DNA of 64,000 nt from Bacteroidota bacterium (GCA_963169455.1 CAUJDW010000113.1:1-64000), one strand, 5' to 3'. Positions 48,401-58,052 are shown, counted from the first letter of the stretch. The notes: generated by a model from the letters alone, not told the origin. Made by a program: numbers and translations.

Positions 48401-50842
48401 CTGGCCATCTTCGGTAGCTACGGCGCCGCCCTCCGGCGTTTCCCGGATAACGGTGATAAAGTTTTCAGACAGGCTGAAACAGTCGTCGCTCAGGGCTACC
48501 GCCGAAGCGGTGTCGCCAACAGTGGCCGTAATGTTGCCGGTATAGGCAAGCCCCCAGACGCGGCAGATGCCGGCTGGTGCGCTGTCGAAATCGAAGCTGT
48601 CATCGCCTGCCAGGGCCAGGATGACGTTGTCTGCATCGGTGATGACGTAGGCATACGGCCCGGCGGAAGCACCCGTACTGTCAAAGCGGATGATGTCGGG
48701 GTTGCCGTCACCCGGGCAGGTATATACGGTGGTTTCGCCGGCTTCGGTGGCCACAGAGCCGCCATCGGGCAGTTCCCGGACTACCGTAATGAAGTTGTTG
48801 GAAAGGTCGAAGCAGTCGTCCGACAGCGCAATGGCGGAAGCCGTATCGCCTATCATCGCCGTGAGGTTGCCGGTGTAGGCAAGCCCCCAGACGCGGCAAT
48901 TGCCGGCCGGCGCGACGTCGAAGTCGAAGCTGTCCGTTCCCGGGAAAGCCAGAATGATGTTGGATTCATCGGTGATGACGTAGGCGAAGGGGGTGACGCC
49001 TGCAAAAAGGCTGTCAAAGCGGATGATGTCGGGATTGCCGTCACCCGGGCAGGTGTACACGGTGGTTTCGCCGTCCTCCGTTTCAATTTCCCCGGCCTCC
49101 GGCGTTTCGCGGATCACGGCGACATAATTTTCGGAAAGGCTGAAACACCCATCGGATAGTGCGGCGGTGGAAGCCGTATCGCCCACTACGGCGGTGAGGT
49201 TGCCGGTGTAGGCCAGGCCCCAGATGTAGCTGATGCCGGCCGGCAAGCCGTCAAAATCGAAGCTGTCGCCGGCGGGAATTTCCTGAATGATGTTCTGTTC
49301 ATCCGTAATGAGGTAGGCAAATGCGCCTACCACACCGGAGCTGTCGAAGGAAAGCACATCCGGGTTGCCGTCGCCGGGGCAGGTGAACCTGAGGGTGGAG
49401 CCGTCCGAAAAGGAAACTGCCCCCCCTATCGCCGTTTCGCGGCGGATGGTAATGAAGTTGTCCGACAGCCCGAAGCAGCCGTCCGACAGCGCAGTGGCGG
49501 CGGCGTCATCGCCAATTTCGGCGAGCAGGTTGCCGGCGTAGGCCAGGCCCCAGACGCGGCAGCTTCCCGTGCCCGATCCGTCAAAGTCGAACGTTCCATC
49601 CGGCGCGAATGCCAGGATGATGTTGTTCTCATCAGTGATGAGGTAGGTATAGTTGTCAGCCCCGGGCGAGTTATTGGTGAAGGTGAAGAGGTCGGGCTCG
49701 CCGTCCCCGACGCAGGCCAGGGCTTCCGTCTCTCCGTTGTCCAGAGCTACCGAACCGCCCTCTGCCACCTGCCGGATGACGGTGATGTAGTTATCAGACA
49801 GGTCGAAGCAATCGGAGCTGAGGGTAGCCGTTGCGGCGTCCTGGCCGGGCGCTGCGAGCAGGTTGCCGGTGTATGACAGCCCCCAAACCCGCCACTCACC
49901 GGAGCCCGGGCTTTCAAAATCGTAGTTGTCAGCGTCCACCACTGCGATGATGGTGTTGTTGTCATCGGTAACGAGGTAAACATAGGCGGTGGAAGCAGTG
50001 GTTTGGTGGGTGAAAGTGAGGACATCGGCCACGCCGTCTTCCACGCAGATCGTAGCGGAAGTTTCCCCGTTAGCCAGTTCCACTGTGCCGCCATCGGGTT
50101 GCGAACAGGTGACTTCGATAAAATTCTCCGAGAGCCCGTAACAATCGCCCGCCAGTTGGGATACGCCCACGGTGTCCCCAACCATGGCTTCGATATTGCC
50201 GCCATGGGCCAGCCCCCAAACCCGGTACACGCCTTCGGGAGCGCCTTCGAAATCGTACGAGCTGCCGCTGGCCAGGGCGATGATGACGTTGTCCTCGCCC
50301 GTAATGAGGTAGGCGTATTCCTGGCCGGCGGTGGAGGTGTTGGTGAACTCCACCACATCCGCAATGCCATCGCCTGTACAGACGAAGACGGAGGTGTTGC
50401 CGCCGGCAGTCGCTACTGCTCCGGCATCAGGAACGAAATTGATGACCGGGATGTAGTTGTTGGTCAGGTTCCAGCAGAGCGTCGCCAGCTGGGCGGTAGT
50501 GGCGTCCTGGCCCAGATGGACGGTGGGCGTCCCCAGGAAGGAGAATGCCCATACGCGGAGGTTGCCGCCTCCCAGGCCTTCGAAACTGATCACGTTACTC
50601 AGGCCGAAGTGCAGAATGATGTTGTTTTCATCGGTCACGAGATACCCGAAGGGCATTGCAAAAGGCTTGACCTTAAATCGGTAGGTAGTGGCTATGCCGT
50701 CTCCCTCGCAGGTTATGATCTCGGTCGCGCCGCCTACTACAGAGATGGTCGCGTCGATGCAACTTACGTTGGTTTGGGATTGGGCCACTGTGCTGAAAAG
50801 GAGTAACAGGGCAAACGCCTGTAGTAAAACTCTGAGTTTCAT
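45467..50842 (-). CDS. Giant secreted protein with 15 tandem ~110-aa repeats and T9SS sorting domain
   Basis: Likely start MKLRVLLQAFALLLLFSTVAQSQ; repeated C-x-GDG-x-PD...YAYVITDENNIIL...FDFD...G-x-CRVWGLAYTGN...GD...LSDDCFDLSDNFITVIRE; C-terminal MKLAPNPATDQLVVSFVLSE...GLYVVYLNNGGELIAKKLIVVRP. Confidence 0.92.
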   Translation of the reverse strand: MKLRVLLQAFALLLLFSTVAQSQTNVSCIDATISVVGGATEIITCEGDGIATTYRFKVKPFAMPFGYLVTDENNIILHFGLSNVISFEGLGGGNLRVWAFSFLGTPTVHLGQDATTAQLATLCWNLTNNYIPVINFVPDAGAVATAGGNTSVFVCTGDGIADVVEFTNTSTAGQEYAYLITGEDNVIIALASGSSYDFEGAPEGVYRVWGLAHGGNIEAMVGDTVGVSQLAGDCYGLSENFIEVTCSQPDGGTVELANGETSATICVEDGVADVLTFTHQTTASTAYVYLVTDDNNTIIAVVDADNYDFESPGSGEWRVWGLSYTGNLLAAPGQDAATATLSSDCFDLSDNYITVIRQVAEGGSVALDNGETEALACVGDGEPDLFTFTNNSPGADNYTYLITDENNIILAFAPDGTFDFDGSGTGSCRVWGLAYAGNLLAEIGDDAAATALSDGCFGLSDNFITIRRETAIGGAVSFSDGSTLRFTCPGDGNPDVLSFDSSGVVGAFAYLITDEQNIIQEIPAGDSFDFDGLPAGISYIWGLAYTGNLTAVVGDTASTAALSDGCFSLSENYVAVIRETPEAGEIETEDGETTVYTCPGDGNPDIIRFDSLFAGVTPFAYVITDESNIILAFPGTDSFDFDVAPAGNCRVWGLAYTGNLTAMIGDTASAIALSDDCFDLSNNFITVVRELPDGGSVATEAGETTVYTCPGDGNPDIIRFDSTGASAGPYAYVITDADNVILALAGDDSFDFDSAPAGICRVWGLAYTGNITATVGDTASAVALSDDCFSLSENFITVIRETPEGGAVATEDGQTEVAICPGDGNPDIIRFDSTGTAGLYAYVVTDENNVITSILDSDMADFDIAGIGISRVWGLAYTGNVIAVPGDNAAAVPLTDDCFDLSDNFVTVIRQVPVGGLVATDAGETEVYVCPGDGIPNIISVDSSGALGLYTYVITDENNIILDLPAGDSFDFDSAPAGICRIWGLAYSGNITAAVGDDAAAVALSDDCFSLSDNFITVLRVNPEGGTVSRSNGTTEVYVCPGDGNPDIVTLDSSGTAGLYTYVLTDENNIILELITGDSYDFDGTPEGVRRIWGLAYTGNIIAAPGDDAAAVALSDDCFDLSGNFVNVILEAPEAGLISSGAGPVNIEICVGDLFPDVVEFVVDGASSSNYLFIVTDENDFIISGLDTSAFDFNNAVPGIFRVYGLAFTGNPVVLPGDNIFDVDLSTDCYDLTDNFLEITATGVDGATIFTSLGVGVNELNLCVGDGQPDLLQFFTTTSATDADYIFAVTNENNVVIGFIPGDEFDFELAGPGIAKVWGISYTGTLTLNIGDVITDVTPSSGCYDFAAAPITIIRDLPEGGMVSSNGQTDIEVCPGPDSGIVPLQTTSTAINAYVYLLTDTSNIVLGIYQDSEIDFVPLAVGYYRIWGLSYTGFLNAIIGQDAAAVALSSSCYELSANFVTVYRGPEVDGGTVSTIFGQDTIYSCPDGIADLVIMTTTSEDANYRYVITTASNRVIVADVESNFIDFEGAAPGIYRVWGLSLNGDLLLGFNDDILTEEAASDCYQLSANYVTVIREAPNGGLVLTENGEDVVNVIVGDSIPDEITFIKVGASPNTPYAFVVTDADNVILELMSGDTKDFEGGDAGVCRVWGLAYTGAITAVAGDTASTAVLTDDCWDLSDNFVTINRISSPGIAEEQPGVAAGAIQSMKLAPNPATDQLVVSFVLSEQAEPVSTLRILDSRGQAMENRQVSSTAGENRYEVRIADWQAGLYVVYLNNGGELIAKKLIVVRP

Positions 50843-51290
50843 GTGAAATGCGGTTTTACCTAGTTGAATGAATTCTAACAATCGTGTCAAGGCAATGCGC
50901 ATGCATCGCCTAACGGCAGCATGTATGGGGGGGGAGTAAGAAAAACAAACAGCTTCCCGAAGCGCTGCGGCGCTCCGTGCTATCAGCAGGTTTGGGGAAG
51001 TCTCTCAAGAGGATGGGCCAACATAAAAACCTTCATCGGGTTTGCCTCGCCGGCCATTGCAAAGATGCGGATTCTCATGCGAATTTATTATAATTTTTTC
51101 TATAAAAAAAGAGGGGAGGCTAAATTTCTTGGGGAGTTACCCCTGGCAGCAAGGGGTTTTATTCATTTCCGGGGCTTCGGGAGCCGGGGGCTTCGATGGC
51201 AAATGCACAAGGCCGGATTTCATTGAGAATAAACTTCCGGAGTATATTCGGAAGCCGTCCCGGCAGCAACTTCGGAAGTTTCTCCCGGCC

Positions 51291-54008
51291 TCACTCGATG
51301 AGGTTGATAAGGGTTCGGTAATCATCGAAAGGGGCGTCGCCGGGTTTCATTTCCAGCAGGCCCGAAAGGGGGTATCCGCTGTAGGCTTCTTCGAGGCTCA
51401 TACGGGTCTGTTCACAGCGGACCTCCACCTGGCCGGCTTTGATCTGCTCCATGCGCCAGAGGTAGGTTGCTTCCATTCTGGACAGTATCCGTTGGTTGGC
51501 CTCGGCGAAATCGGCGGAGGAAGCGACGGCTTTGGCCTCAGAGAAAGCCTGTTTGTTGCGGGCCAGAAGCAAGCCTTTTTCCATGATAAAAAAAGCCGTG
51601 TGGGCCCAACTCTGGCCGTTGCTTAACAGCCTGGAATAAAGCACCAGTTGGAGGTCTTCTTCGTTGCGGATGCTTTCCTCGCGGTAGCGTGCGCCCCGCC
51701 ATTTGAGGTCGATGACAGCCATTTCAGCCCCCCGTTCCAGCACGAGGTCGGCCCGCCCGTTGATGGCAATGTCCAGGAAACTGCCCTGAAGCGGCATTTC
51801 GGTGGCTTTGACCTGCCACTGGTTTTCGCGGATGTGGCGGGCCAGGCTCCATGCGGCAAATTTGACGCGCTGCAGGAAGCCCGCCCGTTCCGGTTCTTTT
51901 CCGTACAGCAGCATGACGGCTCCTTCGCGGGCCAGCAGAGGCGCTGCTTCCCGGTCGATAAAAGCCTCGACCTGGCTGCGATCCCAGTTCCTGATATCCT
52001 GGCTGAGCAGCTTCTCGAACAAGCGGTGAGCCAGGTTGCCCATGAGGGTGTGTTCCTTGACGATGCTGAGAATGGAGGACTTGCGCAGGCGAATCTGGTG
52101 TTGGAAGACCCATTGGTAGGGGTAGTACAACAAGGTTTCCAGGCTGGTGGGGGTCTCTTCTTCGCGCCGCCTGAGTCTGCCGGCCGAGCGCACGTGCAGG
52201 AAGGGGCGGGCCCGGCCCAGGCGGCGGTGGGCCAGTGTGGTGTAGGCAGGCAACCGAAAGTGCCTGCCCAGCAGCGGGTGTGACTCGGCCTCGTCGATGT
52301 GGAAGCTGATGGGGCCAAGGCTGCCGAAAGCTGCTTCCATATCGCCGAGCAGGGGATGAGGGTGGGCCTCCTGCCCGCCGGCTGTTTCCGGCAACAGCAG
52401 CAACAGGCGTTGCTGCGTGTGGAGTATGGGCCGTTTGCGCTGCCAGAGCAGGCGGCTGTTCTCCGTGCCGGGGCCTTCCAGCCGGATGCCCAGCGCTTCC
52501 AGGAACCTGCGCTCGGGCTGATACCAGCGGGAAAAGAAATGCGCCGGTTCGCTTTGAATGAAATTCCACCACACCAGGTTGTCAACCGGGCCGATGATGG
52601 CGTCGGGCAGCAGGGTGTATGGCATAAAACCGCATTCCCGCACCCCGAGCTGCACGGGGGCCGGTTCGTAAATGGTGCGCACGATGCGCTCCAGTTCGAG
52701 GCTGGACAAATGCTCTTCCGGCAGGGCTTCCAGCAGCTCCCGGATGCGCCGGGCCTGTTCGCTCAGCACGAGGAGGGAGTTGTTTTTTGCGCCTTCTTCT
52801 TCGAAGCAGTCGTAGGCCCAGCTGGCCAGATAGGCGAATATTTCGATGGCGTCCTCCCTGGGCGCCACGGAGGAGATGTCGTAGCGCCGTCGGTTGAACC
52901 AGAAATTGTACTGATAGTTGATCTTCCTGACGTCGATATTTCTGTCGCGGGTAGCCCTTTCCCGCATCTCGTCGAAATAGCGGGCGACCATCACCCGCCA
53001 GGCGTCTCCTCCCAGGCCGGGGGTTTGGGCCATCTGTGCGGCGATGCGGTTGGACAGTTCCCGCTCCAGCGGTTTGATGGCAAGGGAGACGAACTCCATG
53101 ATCTTGTAGGGGTCGATGGGTTCCCACAGGAAAACGGAAGCCAGTTTGAGCACCTGGAGAGTGGGCCTGGCCAGAGATGCCGACAGCAAGCCCAGGCTTG
53201 GCAGGCCTTCGTGTACGAGCGCCTGCCCGAGCGCAGCGCTTTGCCCGGAGATCAGGGCCGCTGGCCGGAAGTCCGGGTTGTGGCGCAGCAACTGGGCCAG
53301 GTAGGCGGCCAGGCCGGACTCCCGTTTGCCGCGCAGCAACAGGAGCGAGCCGTCGCCCCGCAGAGGCTGGCGGGCGCCCTTGCCCTGGGGTTGCAGCAAG
53401 GCCCGCTTCAGCCGCGCCAGGTCGCTGTCCCCTTCCGGCGGGCGGGTTTCCAGAGGCAGGATGGACGCGCCCCGATCCTGAAACAGCCTGAACAAGCGCC
53501 GGAAGTGCACAGGAAGCAGTTCGGCCGGCTCATTGAGGTAGATGGCATCGGGACAGAGCCCGTAATTGGGGAGTTGCCCGGCCGCCTGGCTGAAGCGGCA
53601 GGCGTAACCTGGCGACAGCTCCAGTTGGTTGCCGGGGGCTTTCAACAGCGCTTCGAGCGCTGCCATACATTCCAGGCGCTCCGGCATGCCCGGCAGAGGC
53701 CTGAAATCCCAGCCGGCAAGCAGCAGTTCGTCACGCCTTTGCAGGAGGTTGGCGGCTGTGGCGAACTGGTCAGCAGCAAAGGAAGCCCCGAAAAAGGCCT
53801 GCGGGTTTTCCGACAGGTAGCGGCGCAACACCTGCCGAAACTGTTCGATGCGCAGGTACTCATTGTCGCGGGGATAGCCGGCAAGGCCAAGATGGGATTC
53901 CAGGAATGCCAAAAGCCCCTGCGGGCCAAGGTAGTGCAACCCACCGGTGCTGTGCTCCGGTAATGGCAACACTTCCTCATCCAGTGCCATGCCGAAATGG
54001 AGTATCAT
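51291..54008 (-). CDS. PD-(D/E)XK (RecB/AddB-like) nuclease family protein
   Basis: C-terminal MGNLAHRLFEKLL, INGRADLVLERGAEMAVIDLKWRGARYREE, NEEDLQLVLYSRLL. Confidence 0.82.
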   Translation of the reverse strand: MILHFGMALDEEVLPLPEHSTGGLHYLGPQGLLAFLESHLGLAGYPRDNEYLRIEQFRQVLRRYLSENPQAFFGASFAADQFATAANLLQRRDELLLAGWDFRPLPGMPERLECMAALEALLKAPGNQLELSPGYACRFSQAAGQLPNYGLCPDAIYLNEPAELLPVHFRRLFRLFQDRGASILPLETRPPEGDSDLARLKRALLQPQGKGARQPLRGDGSLLLLRGKRESGLAAYLAQLLRHNPDFRPAALISGQSAALGQALVHEGLPSLGLLSASLARPTLQVLKLASVFLWEPIDPYKIMEFVSLAIKPLERELSNRIAAQMAQTPGLGGDAWRVMVARYFDEMRERATRDRNIDVRKINYQYNFWFNRRRYDISSVAPREDAIEIFAYLASWAYDCFEEEGAKNNSLLVLSEQARRIRELLEALPEEHLSSLELERIVRTIYEPAPVQLGVRECGFMPYTLLPDAIIGPVDNLVWWNFIQSEPAHFFSRWYQPERRFLEALGIRLEGPGTENSRLLWQRKRPILHTQQRLLLLLPETAGGQEAHPHPLLGDMEAAFGSLGPISFHIDEAESHPLLGRHFRLPAYTTLAHRRLGRARPFLHVRSAGRLRRREEETPTSLETLLYYPYQWVFQHQIRLRKSSILSIVKEHTLMGNLAHRLFEKLLSQDIRNWDRSQVEAFIDREAAPLLAREGAVMLLYGKEPERAGFLQRVKFAAWSLARHIRENQWQVKATEMPLQGSFLDIAINGRADLVLERGAEMAVIDLKWRGARYREESIRNEEDLQLVLYSRLLSNGQSWAHTAFFIMEKGLLLARNKQAFSEAKAVASSADFAEANQRILSRMEATYLWRMEQIKAGQVEVRCEQTRMSLEEAYSGYPLSGLLEMKPGDAPFDDYRTLINLIE

Positions 54009-54133
54009 GGGTTCACGCTTTCATTGATTCACGGTTACATGGATGGTGAGCGCTCTGAGGATGAAACCATATTGGCGAAATATGGCCGGATTTTCAGGAT
54101 GCCCGGGCCAGGCCGTTCCGGGCAGGAGCGTAC

Positions 54134-54514
54134 TCAGCCGCCTGTTTCCTTGCGCAGTTCCTGCATCTGGCTCTCCCAGAGTTGTTTCTGGTCTTCCAGC
54201 TCGTCTTCGTCGCAGAAATCAGTGATGACCAGAATGGTTTCACCTGTTACCGGCGATTGGGAGATATCGAATTCCAGGTATTCGTCCTTGCTTGGCGCTT
54301 CCAGCCAGCGGAAGCGGAGGCGCTCGTCTTCGATATCTTCCAAAATTTCTGCAACCTCTTCGGAACCGCTCCAGAAAAAGGTATAGGTATTGACATGGAT
54401 GTCCACTTCATCACAGAACCAGCGGACGAGGCAGGCCGGAGTGGTCAAAAACGTATATAGTATGGTGGGAGAGGCCCGGAAGATGAATTCCATTTCAAAC
54501 TTAACTCTTTCCAT
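54134..54514 (-). CDS. START-like/SRPBCC domain protein
   Basis: MERVKFEMEFIFRASPTILYTFLTTPACLVRWFCDEVDI...YTFFWSGSEEVAEILE. Confidence 0.82.
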   Translation of the reverse strand: MERVKFEMEFIFRASPTILYTFLTTPACLVRWFCDEVDIHVNTYTFFWSGSEEVAEILEDIEDERLRFRWLEAPSKDEYLEFDISQSPVTGETILVITDFCDEDELEDQKQLWESQMQELRKETGG

Positions 54515-54917
54515 ACTTGAAAATTGCTTGGTATAAAGTTCTTCGCATCAAACCACCCGGCATCTTCCGGCAGGGCGTACCGCAGGAATCCACGCCGCTT
54601 CCCGCAATATCTGCCGTTTGAAAAAGGAGGAGCAGGCAGGCAGTGGGTAAACCCTGAATGATGCCCCCAATAAAAAATAAAAAAATGATTTTTCCAAAAA
54701 ATGAATCCGCCTATATATTTTACCCTTTAAGCTGCGGCCCGATCTGCGGGAACGATGTCGGAAACCAGGGCCGGCGGCTGTTTGTCCGAACAGCGGTTGC
54801 CGGGGAGAAAGGCCGGGAAAAAAGGCCGCCGGCGGAGTGTTTTTCCTGTTGCCGGAGGGAACCAATCCTGGGTTCAGCTTGTTAGAAAGCAAGTGTTTGG
54901 TATAATATTTTGCAGCT

Positions 54918-54949
54918 CTTGACAGGCATGGGTTTTTACCCTATTTTTG
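54918..54949 (+). promoter_or_regulatory. Bacteroidota-type promoter (CTTG-N20-TATTTTTG) for rpoD
   Basis: CTTG 54918-54921, exact 20-bp spacer, TATTTTTG 54942-54949; implies about a 175-180-nt 5' leader. Confidence 0.6.
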
Positions 54950-55132
54950 TGGGCTGAATTTCATAAACAAAAGGGCATCAAAACGACAGTGAGTAGCAAA
55001 GGTTCCAACATTTTCCCGAAAAGACTACTACTGAGCACAATACCGCAAACGATCCCGTCATATTCTCCCTATTAACCCGCTTTCATTTCATTTGACTTTC
55101 ACCATTGTAAACAAAAAAACTATTTTGCGTAC

Positions 55133-56002
55133 ATGAGACAGCTTAAGATTACGAAATCTATCACCAACCGGGAAAGCCAATCCCTGGAGAAGTACCTGCA
55201 GGAAATCGGAAAAGTGGACTTGCTGACGCCGGAAGAAGAAGTGGAATTGGCCAAACGGATCAAACAGGGTGACCAAGCTGCTCTGGAAAAGCTTACCAAA
55301 GCCAACCTGCGCTTCGTTGTTTCTGTAGCGAAGCAATACCAGAATCAGGGGCTGTCCCTCAGCGACCTCATCAACGAAGGCAACCTGGGCCTGATCAAAG
55401 CCGCCCAGCGTTTCGACGAAACCCGGGGCTTCAAATTCATCTCCTACGCCGTATGGTGGATCCGCCAGTCCATCCTCCAGGCTCTGGCGGAACAGTCCCG
55501 CATCGTTCGCCTGCCGCTCAACAAGGTCGGTTCGCTGAACAAGATCAACAAAGCTTTTTCGGAACTGGAACAGGAATATGAACGGGAGCCTTCCGCCGAG
55601 GAACTGGCCGAAATGCTGGAAATCCCGACGGAAGAAGTGGAGACGACCCTGGGCGTCGCCGCCCGCCACGTATCCATGGACGCGCCTTTCGTTGAGGGTG
55701 AGGACAACTCCCTGCTCGATGTGCTCGAAAACAGCAGCACCCCCGATACGGACGCGGCGCTCGACTACCTCGAGTCTCTCCGCAAAGAGATCGAACGCTC
55801 CCTGAGCACACTCACCGACCGGCAGTGCGATGTGATCAAGCTGTACTTCGGCATCGGCGTGGAACACCCCATGTCGCTGGAAGATATCGGTGAGAAATTC
55901 GGGCTGACGCGCGAGCGCGTCCGCCAGATCAAGGACAAAGCCATCAACAAACTCCGCTCGGCCAACCGCAGCAAGCTGCTGAAGTCCTATCTGGGCGCCT
56001 AG
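55133..56002 (+). CDS. rpoD: Primary RNA polymerase sigma factor (RpoD/SigA, short Bacteroidota form)
   Basis: [105 protein letters not shown]. Confidence 0.97.
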   Translation: MRQLKITKSITNRESQSLEKYLQEIGKVDLLTPEEEVELAKRIKQGDQAALEKLTKANLRFVVSVAKQYQNQGLSLSDLINEGNLGLIKAAQRFDETRGFKFISYAVWWIRQSILQALAEQSRIVRLPLNKVGSLNKINKAFSELEQEYEREPSAEELAEMLEIPTEEVETTLGVAARHVSMDAPFVEGEDNSLLDVLENSSTPDTDAALDYLESLRKEIERSLSTLTDRQCDVIKLYFGIGVEHPMSLEDIGEKFGLTRERVRQIKDKAINKLRSANRSKLLKSYLGA

Positions 56003-56108
56003 CCCAGGCGGCAGTAAGCAGCGCAGCGTTGGCGCTGTTTTTCAACATATTGCAGCCAGCATATTGCCCTGTTTTTAGTTGCACAGGGAATAGGATGGCG
56101 CCAAAGAG

Positions 56109-56145
56109 ATAGCCGGAGCGGCGAAGGCCCTCCGGCTATTTTTTT
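56109..56145 (+). terminator. Intrinsic terminator of rpoD (overlaps the convergent gene's 3' end)
   Basis: ATAGCCGGAG-CGGCGAAGGCC-CTCCGGCTAT followed by TTTTTTT. Confidence 0.85.
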
Positions 56146-57080
56146 GCTTCGAAGCTGAACCCGAAGCGGGCGCTGAGCTCCTGCCCTGGCTCCAGCACCA
56201 GCAGGCCCTCGCCATTATTTAATGCATCGATGTTGCAACTCATGGGCTCGATGGCCAGCGAGCGCCGGTGCGGCGGGGTGAACAACTGGAAAAAGCCAAA
56301 CTTCCCCTCCCCCGCCTCCTGCCAGTACTGAAGTTCGCCTTTGGCCCCCGACAACATGAACTGAACCTGCCCGCTTTGCTGCTGCAAGGCAAAACAGTTG
56401 TCGATCACCTCAGCCCCGATCCGCCGGGCCTGGGTGAAGGTGGTGTATTCGTAACGCCTGCCGGTCGGGATCATGGCCTGGTTGACGCCTACCATCTCGC
56501 AGGGCGGCAGTTCCAGCCGGAGCTCATCAATGGTGTCGGACAACTGGAAATAGGGGTGCCAGCCCATGCCGAATGGAATGGAATAGCGGTCGTCATTCCG
56601 CACCTTAAAGGTGAACATCGCGCTGCCGGGATTGGATATGCGCAGCTCGAAATCAAAGGTAAAAGGGAAGGGGTAGCTGTCAAAACGCGCATCGTAGCGA
56701 TAAGTGCAACGAATGCTGGCGGAATCTGTTTCCGTAACCACTTCGGTTACCTCCATGGCCTGCTCATCCGGAGGGAACCCATGCAGGGCGTTGCCCGTTG
56801 GCCCGTCGTTGATGGGGAACTGGTAATCCTGTCCATCCCATTGATAGCGCCCGTCCTTCAGCCGGTTGGGGAAGGGGAAAAGCAGCAGGTTCTTGGCCCA
56901 GCGGTTAATGCCCATCTCGGTGGCGTCCTTGTAGCCATCCAGGATGGAATGGCCCTGCAGGCGGATATCCAGGATACAGCCGCCAAATGCAGGCACTATG
57001 GACAGCAGGTTGCCGGAAGCGGTGTCGTGGAGCTCGTGCCGGCCATGGGCTCCAAAGGGGATGATGTGGTGTTGGTACAT
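56136..57080 (-). CDS. Aldose 1-epimerase (galactose mutarotase-like)
   Basis: RWAKNLLLFPFPNRLKDGRYQWDGQDYQFPIN, NALHGF, PFGMGWHPYFQL, LAIEPMSCNIDALNNGEGLLVLEPGQ. Confidence 0.9.
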   Translation of the reverse strand: MYQHHIIPFGAHGRHELHDTASGNLLSIVPAFGGCILDIRLQGHSILDGYKDATEMGINRWAKNLLLFPFPNRLKDGRYQWDGQDYQFPINDGPTGNALHGFPPDEQAMEVTEVVTETDSASIRCTYRYDARFDSYPFPFTFDFELRISNPGSAMFTFKVRNDDRYSIPFGMGWHPYFQLSDTIDELRLELPPCEMVGVNQAMIPTGRRYEYTTFTQARRIGAEVIDNCFALQQQSGQVQFMLSGAKGELQYWQEAGEGKFGFFQLFTPPHRRSLAIEPMSCNIDALNNGEGLLVLEPGQELSARFGFSFEAKK

Positions 57081-57254
57081 AAAGGGTAAGGGTTTCGGGC
57101 GGCTTTGCCTGGGCGCCGATAAGGGGCTGGCAAAACCGCCCGCCTTTCAGGCTGCCGGAAAGCGGGTTCATTCCAGAAGGCTAAATATAGGGACTAATCT
57201 CCTGAACTGCTAAAAAATTGAACCGTCGGTAGCCTAATGGGCCGGGCCTCTGCA

Positions 57255-58052
57255 CTACAGGTTTACGGCGAACCCCACCCGCAGCCCCACATGGGCATAC
57301 CGCTTTTCAAAGGCGCCAATGAGACCCTGCCCGTCCCCTTTAAGCAGATAATCCCCTTTGACCGGATAGGCTGAAGAATAGATGCCCTCTATTGCCAGCG
57401 ATGCGGCCAACCAGGTATAAATCCGGTGCTGATAATTTACCGAGAGAAAAGCGGCTGGAAAAAGTTCAACCCCGGCAGAGCCGCCATAATCCGCATTGAC
57501 AACAAAGTCCAGATTTCTGCTGGGAATGGGTGTCGGATTGTCCTCCGGCACGCCGATGCTTGCGGAGGTGAATCCTTCCTCGAAGTAAACAGCCTGTCCC
57601 CCGGCCCCAACCGCAAGCAGGCCTTCCTGCCCTATTGGGAAACTGCGGAAAACTCCCAGCCTTCCAAAAGCATGCGCGCCATCGTTCAGGACAAGGGTAG
57701 TGGCCTCCAGCCCCCGGCTCTTGCCCAGGAAGCCAGCCGAGGCGCTGACGCGCCAGGCGAAGAAATAAACGCCTCTGCCACCCCCGGCTTCCACCCACCA
57801 ACGCGGATGGAAAGCGAAGCGGTAGTGCAGCGATAGCCCCAGTCCGGGGAAAGCCCGGGCTTCTACGAAAGCCCCCTCAGGAACGGTTGAAAAGTTCGTC
57901 GTTTCCGCTGCCGCGGAGAAGAAAAAGTTGCCCCCGATCTCCAGGCTGTGCCGCTTGCCGAAAAAATACTCCACCGGCTGCGCCCAGGCGCCCGGGAGGT
58001 GAAACGTGGAAAACGCTGTCAGAAACAGGAAGAATAGCTTGGTTCTTTTCAT
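57255..58052 (-). CDS. Hypothetical outer-membrane protein
   Basis: Likely start MKRTKLFFLFLTAFSTFHLPGAWAQ; beta-strand-rich; C-terminal VGLRVGFAVNL. Confidence 0.7.
   Translation of the reverse strand: MKRTKLFFLFLTAFSTFHLPGAWAQPVEYFFGKRHSLEIGGNFFFSAAAETTNFSTVPEGAFVEARAFPGLGLSLHYRFAFHPRWWVEAGGGRGVYFFAWRVSASAGFLGKSRGLEATTLVLNDGAHAFGRLGVFRSFPIGQEGLLAVGAGGQAVYFEEGFTSASIGVPEDNPTPIPSRNLDFVVNADYGGSAGVELFPAAFLSVNYQHRIYTWLAASLAIEGIYSSAYPVKGDYLLKGDGQGLIGAFEKRYAHVGLRVGFAVNL

Noticed and set aside
51291-54514. Anti-phage defence island
   Set aside because: A lone PD-(D/E)XK nuclease beside a START-like housekeeping-type gene; no other defence genes, integrase or toxin recognised.
54548-54892. 114-aa minus-strand ORF
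   Set aside because: No domain signal, atypical composition, in an intergenic region.
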